A program made the translations under genes and the position numbers. 64,000 bases of DNA, taken from contig DASXTC010000025.1 in NCBI GenBank assembly GCA_036505635.1, positions 80,378-144,377 of the forward strand, given 5' to 3'. This DNA is from DASXTC01 sp036505635. GTDB lineage: Bacteria; Acidobacteriota; Polarisedimenticolia; JACPZX01; DASXTC01. Below the pieces are notes generated by a model. That model was not told the origin of the DNA, ran no database searches, and worked only from the letters and a program-made list of their open reading frames with translations. This document shows, piece by piece, positions 33,718 through 42,530 of this stretch (position 1 is its first letter; each line of letters opens with the position of its first letter).

Positions 33718-34764
33718 CTAGCGCAGTCGCGGGCGCCTGCCCGCCCACCGCAGGGTGCGGCCGATCTTCCCCGCGGCGAAGCGGGCCGCGTCGGCCGGCC
33801 GGTCGATCGACAGGAGCCCCAGCACGAGCTGGTTGAGCCGCCTCTCCTCTCCCCGGAACAGGTGCCTGGGCGAGGAGGACATGAAGGGACCGGCCAGACG
33901 ACTCCTGAAGGCTCCCGGGCGTCCCCGAGCAAGGACCTCCACCGGTACGGACCCGGGAAAGACCTTCTCGAGGTAGACCATGTTGAAGGCCACGACCGCC
34001 ATCAGACCCCAGCGCGCGGCGCGGTCGAAGAAGGTGTCCCAGTCGATCGCGAGCCGCTCGATGACCAGCTTCATGTCGTAGAGCCAGATCAGGCTCGCCT
34101 CGAAGTAGTGGTAGGCCAGGTGCAGGAAGAGGCTCAACAGGAGGTCCTCGTCGGCCAGCCGCTTGAGGCTCGACCCGCCGAGCTGGTAGGGCACGGCCCG
34201 CGCGAAGAGATCCTCGGTCGCGACGTGGTAACGCCCCTCCTGCGTGAGGCTCCAGTGGACATCGAAGTGGGAGGCCGGGTCCTCGGGAGAGGTGACCGAC
34301 AGGTTGAAGTAGTTCTCGAGCCAGAACGCCTCCTGGGAACCCGGGGGCAACCGGTATCGGGCCGCGACCAGGGCATCGCGGACGCGCCGCCATGCCTCGG
34401 GGCGGATCACGATGTCGATGTCCACCATGGGGCGATCCTCCAGGCGCGGGTAGAGCAGGGGCGCCAGGGCCCCCCCCTTGTGGACGATGAAGTCGACCTG
34501 TGCCGAGTCCAACGTCCCCCGCAGCGCCTCGAACCTGTGGAAGAGCAGCGTCTGCTCGAGACGCACCTTGGTCAGGTCGGCCTCGAGGATCCCGCGCGCC
34601 GATGGAGTCAGATCCTGAAGCCTCCCCGAGCGTGACAGCAGCGACAGGGCGATGCCGGCGAGACCTTCCGAGACGGCCTGCCGCGCGACGGCGTCCCAGG
34701 CACCCTCCCTCGGGCCGGGCAGAGGACCCTCCCCACGGAGGAGGCTGATGACGGGGTCGGTCAC
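33718..34764 (-). CDS. Nucleotidyltransferase-fold protein (NTP_transf_5 type)
   Basis: 348 aa from GTG 34762-34764, overlapping the SGNH hydrolase stop as GTGA; the longer open frame is not protein-like. The N-terminal helical domain is followed by VDFIVHKGGALAPLLYP and PMVDIDIVIRPEAW, the GG and D-x-D pattern of minimal nucleotidyltransferases, then HFDVHWSL. A family common in capsule and exopolysaccharide loci without a proven substrate. A second, fused homolog-like protein lies at 42527-44281. Confidence 0.8.
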   Translation of the reverse strand: MTDPVISLLRGEGPLPGPREGAWDAVARQAVSEGLAGIALSLLSRSGRLQDLTPSARGILEADLTKVRLEQTLLFHRFEALRGTLDSAQVDFIVHKGGALAPLLYPRLEDRPMVDIDIVIRPEAWRRVRDALVAARYRLPPGSQEAFWLENYFNLSVTSPEDPASHFDVHWSLTQEGRYHVATEDLFARAVPYQLGGSSLKRLADEDLLLSLFLHLAYHYFEASLIWLYDMKLVIERLAIDWDTFFDRAARWGLMAVVAFNMVYLEKVFPGSVPVEVLARGRPGAFRSRLAGPFMSSSPRHLFRGEERRLNQLVLGLLSIDRPADAARFAAGKIGRTLRWAGRRPRLR

Positions 34765-35798
34765 CGGCTCTCGCCTCGCGACGCGATCCGCGCCGTGAGT
34801 CTGGCCGCGATCGCCCGGGCCCCCGCTTCCTGGCCGCGGACGGAGGGATGCCCGTCGAGCGGGACCAGGAAGGCCTTGACCCCCGAGCTCTGGAGCTCCT
34901 TCAGGACCGGCGTCAGGTCGAGGAGGTCGATGCCCCGCTCCTTCGCGAGGAGCGCCAGCTTCCCCTGAGGATCGAGAGGATCGATCCCGTCGACCTGCCG
35001 CCATGATGGCCAGACGACCAGCAGCATCTCCACCTCATGGCGCCTGACGAGCCCGTTCACCTCCCCGAGCAGATCGCCGTACCGCCGCCACAGCGCCGGA
35101 TCCACGTCCTCCTGCAGCGGATGGGATCTCTCGGGCCGTCGTTTGATCTCGATCCAGGCCGCGCTCCGCTGCATCGCATTGAAGATGGCCGTGTGCTGGA
35201 GGAGTTTTATGATCGGGCCAAGGACGAAGGTCGACTTGAGCCGCGCGTGCTCGCGCATCAGCTCGATGGAGGGGCGCTCCCGCTTGAGATCGGAGATGTC
35301 GTTCTGGCTGAAGGCAAGCACCACGATGTCCGGCTCCAGGGCGAGCCCTTTTTCGTTGAGATAGCTGAGCTCGTCGACAATCGTGAATCCGTTGGCTCCG
35401 GCGTTGATCACCTCGACCCGGCGGCCGGCCTTGGCGGTCGCCTCGTTGAGCAGCCGGTCCAGGACGGCGGGGAACGCCTCCTCGTCGGCCACGTGGTGCC
35501 CGAAGGTGTAGGAGTCGCCGAGGCAGAGGACGCGCAGCGTGCCGGGCTCCTTGCGCAGGGGGAACTCCCGCCCGCGGAATCCCAGCGAGTTGATGTGAAT
35601 GTGGTACGGCAGCTCCGGCAGGATCCGGTCGACCAGGTCCTGTCCCGGGTCGAACAGGCCGGGGATCGCGTCGAGCGTCTCCACGTTCGGTGATCTCAGC
35701 GCGTCGGATGAGACCCGCCCCGACAGCCTGAGTACCGCCTCCAGCAGCCCGAAAAAGAGCACCACCACGACGGCGCTGAGCAGGAGATTGCGCCGCAT
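34761..35798 (-). CDS. Membrane-anchored SGNH/GDSL hydrolase
   Basis: 345 aa. One N-terminal membrane anchor (residues 5-24), then block I GDSYTFGHH with nucleophile Ser, block II/III NAGANGFTIV and AFSQNDISD, and block V DGHPSVRGQEAG with the Asp/His pair. Likely a periplasmic acyl-ester hydrolase or transferase that edits glycan acyl groups. Lies four nt after the phosphoglycosyltransferase gene and overlaps the nucleotidyltransferase gene. Confidence 0.85.
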   Translation of the reverse strand: MRRNLLLSAVVVVLFFGLLEAVLRLSGRVSSDALRSPNVETLDAIPGLFDPGQDLVDRILPELPYHIHINSLGFRGREFPLRKEPGTLRVLCLGDSYTFGHHVADEEAFPAVLDRLLNEATAKAGRRVEVINAGANGFTIVDELSYLNEKGLALEPDIVVLAFSQNDISDLKRERPSIELMREHARLKSTFVLGPIIKLLQHTAIFNAMQRSAAWIEIKRRPERSHPLQEDVDPALWRRYGDLLGEVNGLVRRHEVEMLLVVWPSWRQVDGIDPLDPQGKLALLAKERGIDLLDLTPVLKELQSSGVKAFLVPLDGHPSVRGQEAGARAIAARLTARIASRGESR

Positions 35799-35802
35799 GC
35801 TC

Positions 35803-37206
35803 TCAGTAGCCTGGGCGGAAGAGGAGGGTCTGGAAGGTCTTGAGGAGGATTACGAGGTCCAGAAAGGGGGACATCTGCTGGATGTAATAGAGGTCGTATT
35901 GAAGCTTGGTGTGCGCGTCCTCCACGCTCGCCCCGTACTGGTAGTTCACCTGGGCCCACCCGGTGAGGCCGGGCTTCGCGGCGAATCGAAGCGCGTAGTA
36001 TGGAATATCCTTCTCGAGCAGATCAACGAAGTAGGGCCTCTCCGGCCGCGGGCCGATGACGCTCATCTCCCCGCGCAGCACGTTGAAGAACTGAGGGATC
36101 TCGTCGAGCCGGAGCCGGCGCATGATGCGGCCGGTCGCAGTGACGCGCTCGTCGTTCGGGCTGGCCCAGCGCGGCGCCCCCCCGGACTCGGCGTCCAGGC
36201 GCATGGTCCGGAACTTCAGGAGGCGGTAGGGTCGCTTGTCGAGCCCGACCCGCTCCTGGCGATAGAGCACCGGCCCCCGCGACGTGAGCTTCACGATCGC
36301 CGCCAGGAGCAGCATCAGGGGTGACAGCAGCGCGAGCGCGGACGCGGCCACGACGATGTCCATCAGGCGCTTGAGGCTCGTCCTCTCCGACCGCGCGATC
36401 CCCGCGAAGTCCTGGGAGAACAGGAGCCACTGGTCCTCGATGTAGCGCACGGGCACCTTGCCGGTCATCCTCATGTAGAACGTGGCCAGCTCGTAGACCT
36501 TCACGCCGCGAGCCTTCATCTCGAGCACGTTGCGCACCGTGTGTCCGTTGGCAGACAGACGGTAGCCGGGGGAGAAGACGATGATCTCCACCTTCTCACG
36601 ATCGACGATCTCGCGCAGCGACGAGCTGGTCCCCAGCACGGGGACACCGCCGAATCCGCGCCCATGCTTATCCGGATCGTCGTCGACGATTCCCCGGATC
36701 GTGAATTCGGGAGTGTACCCCGTCCGGAAGTCCTCGATGAGCGACGCCACCGTCTCGTCGGCGCCCACAAGCAGCACCCTGCGCGCCGACATCAGCCCGC
36801 GGGTGACGAGGGCGTAGAGACGCCTCCAGAGGTAGATGAACAGCACGGCGATGGGCGCCTGGAACGCCATGACGCGCCGCGCGATGCGCCATGTCGGCAG
36901 GAAGTAGTAGGTCATCGAAATGATGAGGTTCGCCACCACGATCAGCCCGCAGATGTAGAGGAAGGACCGCATCTCCTGGTAGCGGTTCTCCACGTCGTAG
37001 AGCTGCCCCACGAAGAAGACCGTGCAGTAGACGGTGAAATAGATGATGCAGGCGACCGTGAACCGGTCCAGGACGAAGAGGATGTTGAAGTGCGCGAAGC
37101 GGGCGATGACGAAGGCCAGCATCAGGGAGAGGAGAAGCAGGCCGAGATCGACGACAAACAGAAGGATCTGCTGCCGGCGGATCGGAACATGGAAGAAACC
37201 AGCCAT
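35803..37206 (-). CDS. Polyprenyl-phosphate sugar-1-phosphate transferase (WbaP/WcaJ type)
   Basis: 467 aa. Starts glycan synthesis by moving sugar-1-phosphate from UDP-sugar to undecaprenyl phosphate in the inner membrane. Four N-terminal membrane segments, a Rossmann-like middle domain (RRVLLVGADETVASLIEDF), then a fifth hydrophobic region and the catalytic domain: SLKRLMDIVVAA, SRGPVLYRQERVG, KFRTMRLDAE, RRLRLDEIPQFFNVLRGEM, GPRPERP, KPGLTGWAQV. ATG 37204-37206 with GGGAG upstream; promoter 37237-37265. Confidence 0.94.
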   Translation of the reverse strand: MAGFFHVPIRRQQILLFVVDLGLLLLSLMLAFVIARFAHFNILFVLDRFTVACIIYFTVYCTVFFVGQLYDVENRYQEMRSFLYICGLIVVANLIISMTYYFLPTWRIARRVMAFQAPIAVLFIYLWRRLYALVTRGLMSARRVLLVGADETVASLIEDFRTGYTPEFTIRGIVDDDPDKHGRGFGGVPVLGTSSSLREIVDREKVEIIVFSPGYRLSANGHTVRNVLEMKARGVKVYELATFYMRMTGKVPVRYIEDQWLLFSQDFAGIARSERTSLKRLMDIVVAASALALLSPLMLLLAAIVKLTSRGPVLYRQERVGLDKRPYRLLKFRTMRLDAESGGAPRWASPNDERVTATGRIMRRLRLDEIPQFFNVLRGEMSVIGPRPERPYFVDLLEKDIPYYALRFAAKPGLTGWAQVNYQYGASVEDAHTKLQYDLYYIQQMSPFLDLVILLKTFQTLLFRPGY

Positions 37207-37236
37207 TAACTCTCCCGGTCTGGAAGGGTGCCCGCA

Positions 37237-37265
37237 AATATACCGGGATCAAGAGGTTATGCCAA
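37237..37265 (-). promoter_or_regulatory. Sigma70-like promoter for the WbaP/WcaJ gene
   Basis: Minus strand TTGGCA (37260-37265), 17-nt spacer, TATATT (37237-37242), the best -10 in the region. The transcript start near 37230 leaves about 24 nt to the ATG, with GGGAG in it. Confidence 0.7.
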
Positions 37266-37293
37266 TGGGTTCGTGCGCTAAACGCCCCCGGGG

Positions 37294-37893
37294 CTAGGCG
37301 GTCTGCTGGAGGGCGGGCGAATCCTTCACGAACTCGCACATCGCCTGCATGAAGAGGTGGGTCAGCGAGAGGTGGCAGTCCTCGATGTGCTGCATGTCGT
37401 CGGAGGGGACGACGAGGGTCACGTCGGCCATCTCGACGACCTTGCCCCCCCTGTAGCCCGTGAGGGCGACCGTGACGGCCCCCCTCTCGCGGGCAGCCTT
37501 CAACCCGTTCAGGACGTTGGGGGAATTGCCGCTCCCGGAGATGCCGAACACCACATCACCCGGGCTCGCCAGCGTGCGGATCTGCTCCGAGAAAACGTCA
37601 GCGTAGGAAAAGTCATTGGCGTAGGCCGTCATGACCGGGGTGTTATCCACGATGGAGAGGACGCGGAAGCGCTGGCGGTCCGGCCGCGCGGTCCCCTTCC
37701 CGAGATCCACGGCGAAGTGCGAGGCAAGCGCCGCCGAGCCGCCATTGCCCATCAGGATGACCTGGCGGTCGGCGTGGTAGGCATCGCAGAGCACCCGGAA
37801 GATCCTTTCGAGGACCTCCACGGGGATCCTCCCGAGGATCGAGCTCGCCTCGCTCAGATAGGCGCCAGCGCGCTGCTTGAAGTCGGTCGGCAT
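37294..37893 (-). CDS. gmhA: Sedoheptulose-7-phosphate isomerase (GmhA, SIS domain)
   Basis: 199 aa. Makes D-glycero-D-manno-heptose 7-phosphate for heptose nucleotides. MGNGGSAALASHFAVDLGKG, YANDFSYADVFSEQIRTLASPGDV, GISGSGNSPNVLNGLKAAR, HIEDCHLSLTHLFMQAMC: the SIS fold with the GmhA-specific metal/His residues. No other heptose gene (gmhB, hldE) is in the window. Own promoter at 37922-37951; ATG with GGAGGG just upstream. Confidence 0.9.
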   Translation of the reverse strand: MPTDFKQRAGAYLSEASSILGRIPVEVLERIFRVLCDAYHADRQVILMGNGGSAALASHFAVDLGKGTARPDRQRFRVLSIVDNTPVMTAYANDFSYADVFSEQIRTLASPGDVVFGISGSGNSPNVLNGLKAARERGAVTVALTGYRGGKVVEMADVTLVVPSDDMQHIEDCHLSLTHLFMQAMCEFVKDSPALQQTA

Positions 37894-37921
37894 CCACCCT
37901 CCCCGGAACTAGTGCATTCAT

Positions 37922-37951
37922 AGTATAGGCCGCCGCCGATTACCGGATCAA
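37922..37951 (-). promoter_or_regulatory. Sigma70-like promoter for gmhA
   Basis: Minus strand TTGATC (37946-37951), 18-nt spacer, TATACT (37922-37927). The start near 37914 lies about 20 nt upstream of the ATG. Same two hexamers and spacer as the pit promoter. Confidence 0.65.
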
Positions 37952-37970
37952 TGCGCCGGAGGGTGGTAGG

Positions 37971-38267
37971 ATGCCGGCCATGCCCGACGATCGGATCGTC
38001 GACCCCGAGGAAATCACGCGGATCCTGCGCGCCTACGTCGATGGCACGATCGGCGGGATCGAAGCCGCACACCGCGCGCTCGGCCTGGCCGGATCCACCG
38101 ATCGGATTCTGGCAGGGCACCAGACCCGGCTTGTCATCGAGGCCTACTGGACTCTCCGCAGGCTGGCAGAGACGGGCCCGGGCGCTCCCGGACGGGACGA
38201 GATCAGGTTTCTGCTGGACTGTCTCGAAGGTCGCCGCCGCTACAACCGGCGCAACGGGGAGCCCTGA
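37971..38267 (+). CDS. Small conserved-looking hypothetical protein
   Basis: 98 aa, ATG 37971 with GGAGG 8 nt upstream; a second ATG at 37980 is possible. Charged, helical: EEITRILRAYVDGTIGGIEAA, then a second helical pair and a basic tail GRRRYNRRNGEP. No signal peptide or membrane segment. Not recognised. Divergent from gmhA and convergent with the HEAT-like gene; codon usage is like the neighbours, supporting a real gene. Confidence 0.6.
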   Translation: MPAMPDDRIVDPEEITRILRAYVDGTIGGIEAAHRALGLAGSTDRILAGHQTRLVIEAYWTLRRLAETGPGAPGRDEIRFLLDCLEGRRRYNRRNGEP

Positions 38268-38284
38268 CCGCGCCGGCCCCGGGC

Positions 38285-39067
38285 TCAGCCATGATCCGCG
38301 TATCGAGCCACGATCTCCGGATCGGCCTGGAGGTCGGCGTCGAAGGGCTGGAAGGGAAGCGGCCGCCCTTCCCGGCTCCGCCCCTCGAGATCGAGCAACG
38401 CGTAGTAGGAAGCCCAGCGGACGTCCTCATCCTCGTTCTCGCGAGCGATGACCGCCGCCAGGTCGCGGCCGATCAGGCGGTCCTTCGTCCCTTCGTACAG
38501 GCTTCCCAGACAGAGCGCGGCCGCGCGGCGGCAGTCGGCCTCCTGATCGCAGGCGAGCGACCAGAGCACACGGTCGGTGTACTCCTTCAGCCGCCAGTGG
38601 AGCGCCAGCACCTTCATCGAGGCCGCCCGCAGGAGTGGCGAGGGGTGCCCGAGGAACGTCTCGATCGAGGAGCGGGCCCCCAGCCTGAGCGCTCGTCCCA
38701 TGCGATCGATGGCCCGGGCCGCTTGGTGCTCGGCCTGCGGTGACCCGGCGCCCGCGGCCCGGCCCGCCTCAATCAGATCGTGCTCGGACCACTCCCTGTC
38801 GAGCCCCGCGTCGTCGTCCGCTTGCGCCTCGACCCCTTCGCTGGCGGGGCGGCGGAGGGATGCCTCGATCCGGGACAGACGTTCGCGCGACGCCTCGAGG
38901 ACCGACTCGATGAGGGTCCTGCTCTCCTCCCCCAGATCGGGATCGTTGAGGGCGTTCTCAGCCTGCCGGATCGCCGTGCTGAGGGAGGCGGCTCCGTCAA
39001 GCACCTCGCGCAGGTGATCGTAGTGAGGTCCTGGTGATGGCAGGTGCTCCATGATGAGGCGAAGCAT
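38285..39067 (-). CDS. HEAT-repeat-like helical protein
   Basis: 260 aa from ATG 39065-39067; no start has a strong Shine-Dalgarno, and a TTG at 39091 would add eight residues. Entirely helical. The C-terminal half has repeated units such as SPLLRAASMKVLALHWRL, DQEADCRRAAALCLGSL and DEDVRWASYYALLDLEG, as in HEAT/PBS-lyase scaffolds. N-terminal half rich in Glu/Arg helices. Probably a protein-binding scaffold; last gene of the glycan operon after the GAF protein. Confidence 0.65.
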   Translation of the reverse strand: MLRLIMEHLPSPGPHYDHLREVLDGAASLSTAIRQAENALNDPDLGEESRTLIESVLEASRERLSRIEASLRRPASEGVEAQADDDAGLDREWSEHDLIEAGRAAGAGSPQAEHQAARAIDRMGRALRLGARSSIETFLGHPSPLLRAASMKVLALHWRLKEYTDRVLWSLACDQEADCRRAAALCLGSLYEGTKDRLIGRDLAAVIARENEDEDVRWASYYALLDLEGRSREGRPLPFQPFDADLQADPEIVARYADHG

Positions 39068-39109
39068 GGTGCCGGAGGCTGGCGGAGGCAAGTTCGCGCT
39101 GCGGCCCCA

Positions 39110-40141
39110 TCAAGCGGACGGGCTCTTCGCCTCCAACGCCAGCGCGGCGAGATGGGCGAGGGCCGAGGCCAGATGGACCTCCTCCTCACCGTACGGCGCG
39201 CCGCCGGTCCTGTTGTGCATCTCGAAGAACCCGAGGACCTCGCCATCGCGGCTCACGATCGGAACGGTGAGGGCAGATCGGATTCCGTAGGCCGCGATCA
39301 GGCCGGGGTCGGCGCGCGGGTCGGTGGCCGGGTCGTTGGTGATGCAGGGGACCCTGTTCGTCCACGACCATCCCGGCAGCCCTCGCTCCCGCGTGAACCT
39401 CTCATCGGCGGAAGACCATCGTCCCGCGATACAGACCTCTCGGCAGACCATCTCATCCCCCTCGCGCAACCCGGCCACCCCCATCGTCGACTGAGTGATC
39501 GACATGGCCGCCTCGGTGAGCCTGCGGAGGAGCTCCGCGAGATCCATTCGTGAGTTGATCTCGGCAGACGCCGCCGACAGCCTCCTGAGACGGGAACGCA
39601 AGGTCGAGTGCTGGACCGCCACCGAAGCCAGATCGGCCGCGGCCCTCAGGTACTCGACCTCCTCGTCCGTCCAGGGCGGCAGCTCTTGGGGCCGCGCCAC
39701 CGCCACCAGGCCGAGAACCCTCTGGTCGCCGACCAGCGGGAAGATCGCCCGCACGCCGCCCCCCATGTAGGAGCCGAAGAGAGGTCCCCGGTCCGGGTCC
39801 ACCGGCGCGCGCGGTGGGAAGTAGGCCCTGGTCTCCTTGAATACGATCTGGTCGAATTCCTCGCAGAGCGGCTCCTCCCCCGGGGTGTAGCGCCGCCCCA
39901 GGAGGGTCAGGGGCGAGCGGGGATCGGGGTCGCGGCGGTATTCGTGGGAAAAGAGGAGAAAGGCGCCCGACTCGTCCCACCTCGCGATGCCGCAGAGGCT
40001 CAGGTCGAGGGAACGCCCGGCGTCGGCTGTGAGCTGATCGAGCACGCGGCGCAGATCGATTCCGGAGCGCACCGCCACGCTGACTCTCTGCAGCGTCCTG
40101 AACCAGGAGCTCGCCCGGGAAGGAGCCTCCTGAGGCTTCAT
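39110..40141 (-). CDS. Tandem GAF-domain protein
   Basis: 343 aa from ATG 40139-40141, overlapping the GT2 stop as ATGA. Two GAF domains, about 15-165 and 180-340: FRTLQRVSVAVRSGIDLRRVLDQL with FPLVGDQRVLGLVAVARP, and RLSAASAEINSRMDLAELLRRL with SALTVPIVSRDGEVLGFFEMHN. No kinase, cyclase or DNA-binding output domain follows, so it may sense a small ligand and act through a partner. Confidence 0.85.
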   Translation of the reverse strand: MKPQEAPSRASSWFRTLQRVSVAVRSGIDLRRVLDQLTADAGRSLDLSLCGIARWDESGAFLLFSHEYRRDPDPRSPLTLLGRRYTPGEEPLCEEFDQIVFKETRAYFPPRAPVDPDRGPLFGSYMGGGVRAIFPLVGDQRVLGLVAVARPQELPPWTDEEVEYLRAAADLASVAVQHSTLRSRLRRLSAASAEINSRMDLAELLRRLTEAAMSITQSTMGVAGLREGDEMVCREVCIAGRWSSADERFTRERGLPGWSWTNRVPCITNDPATDPRADPGLIAAYGIRSALTVPIVSRDGEVLGFFEMHNRTGGAPYGEEEVHLASALAHLAALALEAKSPSA

Positions 40142-41295
40142 TGCGCCCGATCCGGCCTCTTGTGCCACCGAACCTCCCGCCCGGTCATGCAGCTCAGCAG
40201 CGCCACCAGCGATGCCGCGTTCACGACGACGAAGTAAAGCGGCAGGACCAGGAATCTCGGTGCCCTGAGCCCGGCGCTCTCGGCGGCCTGCCCCGCCAGG
40301 GCCAGGACGCAGGTCAGCGCCTGAGCCAGCGCGGCCAGCGCGTACACCGACCCGTCTCCAGAAAGGTAGATGCTGGCGGGCAGCAGCGCCAGCAGCCAGA
40401 AAGGGACCATCCACCGATTCAGCTTGTGGGAGAGAAGCTGAAAGACCAGCAGCCAGCGTCCCGCGGCCAGCGCCTCTCGCAGGAGGATGAGCGCGCTTAC
40501 GGACATCCAATGGATGATCCGAACCTTCCTGCGATACTCGTGGACGAATCGTTCCGTGGCCGGCTCCTCCGACACCGCATCGAGTTCGAGGATCGAGGCA
40601 TAGCCGTCGATGATGGCGCGTATCGGAAGCTCGAAGTCGTCGCCGCGCGTTTCCGAGATCGGCCGATACCGCTCGCGCCGCAGGGCGAAGAGGGAGCCGT
40701 TGGCGCCGGGCAGAGAACCCAGGTCGCTGGAGGCCTTCTTGACCAGCATCTCGAAGTTCCAGTAGACCCTCTCCCCTCGGGCCGAGGCCGTCCCCTCGGT
40801 GTCCCGATAGACCAGCCGGCCCGACACGGAGGCCACCCGCGGGTCCACGAAATGCCTGACCAGCTTGCGCAATGCGTCCGGGCGGAACATCGCATTAGCG
40901 TCCGTGAAGACGAGAATCTCCCCGCGCGCCTCGGGCACGGCGCGGTGGAGGTTGGCAACCTTGCCGCGACGGACCCGCGACGGGAGCAGCCTCACCCTGG
41001 GGCCCTCCCGGCGCGTGAAGCGCTCCACCGCCTCGTCGGTCCCATCATCCGATTCGGAGGCCACGAGGATCTCGAGCTTGCCTGCGGGATAGTCGAGCGA
41101 CAGGGCGTTCTCGAGCTTCGCCGCGATCATGCGCTCCTCGTTGTAGGCCGGAACCAGGAGGGAGACGGTCGGCTCGTGCGCGTCATCCTGGCGGTACCTC
41201 CGCGCGCCGATGCGCGCGAGCATCCACAGAAGGACCGGGTAGCCCGCGTAGGCGTAGGCGATGAGAGCGGCCGCCGTCCAGAAGAGGATCTTCAT
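40138..41295 (-). CDS. Membrane-associated family 2 glycosyltransferase
   Basis: 385 aa from ATG 41293-41295 (ATGA with the preceding gene). N-terminal anchor (3-20), GT-A domain with VSLLVPAYNEERMIAAKL, LVASESDDGTDEAV, VFTDANAMFRPDAL (DxD-like), ANGSLFALRR and EEPATERFVHEYRRKVRI (QxxRW-like but Y/R-substituted), then three to four C-terminal membrane segments. Processive or single-sugar transferase acting at the inner membrane; sugar unknown. Confidence 0.88.
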   Translation of the reverse strand: MKILFWTAAALIAYAYAGYPVLLWMLARIGARRYRQDDAHEPTVSLLVPAYNEERMIAAKLENALSLDYPAGKLEILVASESDDGTDEAVERFTRREGPRVRLLPSRVRRGKVANLHRAVPEARGEILVFTDANAMFRPDALRKLVRHFVDPRVASVSGRLVYRDTEGTASARGERVYWNFEMLVKKASSDLGSLPGANGSLFALRRERYRPISETRGDDFELPIRAIIDGYASILELDAVSEEPATERFVHEYRRKVRIIHWMSVSALILLREALAAGRWLLVFQLLSHKLNRWMVPFWLLALLPASIYLSGDGSVYALAALAQALTCVLALAGQAAESAGLRAPRFLVLPLYFVVVNAASLVALLSCMTGREVRWHKRPDRAQ

Positions 41296-42530
41296 GGACG
41301 CGCCGCGGGGCCTTCGCGCGGTTGAGCGGCGAATGCCGCGCACAGGAGACCCACCGAGCGCGACAGGTCATATTCCTTCTCGATCAGGTCACGCGCTCCC
41401 CGGCTCAGCCTGACGGCCAGCTCCCGATCCTCCAGGAGGCGCCGCATCACGGAGGCGAGATGCTCGGGATCGCCTGGCGCGGCGAGAAGCCCGGTCTCGT
41501 TGTCCCTCACCAGCTCCGGGATTCCAGAGAGCCGGGTGGAGACGACCGGCACGCCCAGCGCCATCGCTTCCATGAGCGCGATCGGGATGCCGTCCTGAAG
41601 GCCGTCGCGACCTCGCAGGCACGCCAGCACGAACAGGTCGGCGCCCGAAAGGAGCTCGCGCACCTCCGGCTGCAGGTGCCGGCCCCGCAGGTCGACGAGG
41701 CCCTCGAGCTTCGTTTCCTCGGCCAACCGCTCGAGACGCGTCCGTTCGGGTCCGTCACCCACGATGACACAGCGCGGGGCCGTGCCGCTTCGCCCGAGGA
41801 TTGCGCACGCGTGGATCAGCACGTCAAACCCTTTGTAATCGACGAGCCGGCCGACCGATACGATCCTGGGAGGGGATCCCGGCGCGCGTCCGGCCCGGGA
41901 CGCGAACGGGAATTCCCGGAGCGGCAGGCCACAGCGGATCAGCCGGATCCTGGCGAGGGCCTCGGGACCGCACTCCTGGATGAGGAGCGCACGATTGAAC
42001 TCCGAGATCGTGGCGAAGAAGCGCGAGTCGGCCACCTTTCGGTCGAGCATGGGGTTCGGCAGGAACAGATCGTGCGCGTGGCCCGTGACGCTGTAGGGGA
42101 TCCCCGTCAGCCGGGAGATGATCCAGGCGGCCAGCGCGGGCCATGTGGCCCAGTGGGCGTGCAGGTGCTCGACGCGCAGCTCGCGCGCGCGCCGGGCGAA
42201 ATAGAGGGTCGCCGGGATCGTCGCGAGCGCCTTGAGCAGCAGGGTCGGCCGGCCGGCGTGCGAGCCGATGACCCTTGCGAGCACCGACAGCAGGACGATG
42301 GGCCGGCGCGCAAGATGGAACAGCAGTGCCGTGGCCAGAGGCCACCCGAGCCTCGGATAGAGCGTGGCCGGGATCAGCGTGGCGGCTTCGGCGTGGGACA
42401 GGGGCTCGCCGGGGGGCTTGAGCGAGAAGATCGTGATCGCGTGGCCGCGCGCCTTCAGCTCGATCAGCTCGCGCAGGATGAAGGTCTCCGACAGCTTCGG
42501 AAACATGGAGACCACGTAGGCGATCCTCAC
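41292..42530 (-). CDS. Family 4 glycosyltransferase
   Basis: 412 aa GT-B fold. Opens MRIAYVVSMFPKLSETFI, the form seen in colanic-acid/exopolysaccharide transferases of the WcaL type; HLHAHWATWPA, TGHAHDLF and the GT4 donor site IPIALMEAMALGVPVVSTRLS GIPELV (split here) with E-x7-E. Probably adds a sugar to the lipid-linked intermediate. ATGA overlaps with neighbours at both ends. Confidence 0.9.
   Translation of the reverse strand: MRIAYVVSMFPKLSETFILRELIELKARGHAITIFSLKPPGEPLSHAEAATLIPATLYPRLGWPLATALLFHLARRPIVLLSVLARVIGSHAGRPTLLLKALATIPATLYFARRARELRVEHLHAHWATWPALAAWIISRLTGIPYSVTGHAHDLFLPNPMLDRKVADSRFFATISEFNRALLIQECGPEALARIRLIRCGLPLREFPFASRAGRAPGSPPRIVSVGRLVDYKGFDVLIHACAILGRSGTAPRCVIVGDGPERTRLERLAEETKLEGLVDLRGRHLQPEVRELLSGADLFVLACLRGRDGLQDGIPIALMEAMALGVPVVSTRLSGIPELVRDNETGLLAAPGDPEHLASVMRRLLEDRELAVRLSRGARDLIEKEYDLSRSVGLLCAAFAAQPREGPAARP

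Noticed and set aside
37278..37293. Intrinsic terminator after gmhA (GCCCC/GGGGC)
   Set aside because: Stem of four pairs with only three following T residues on the minus strand; too weak to call.
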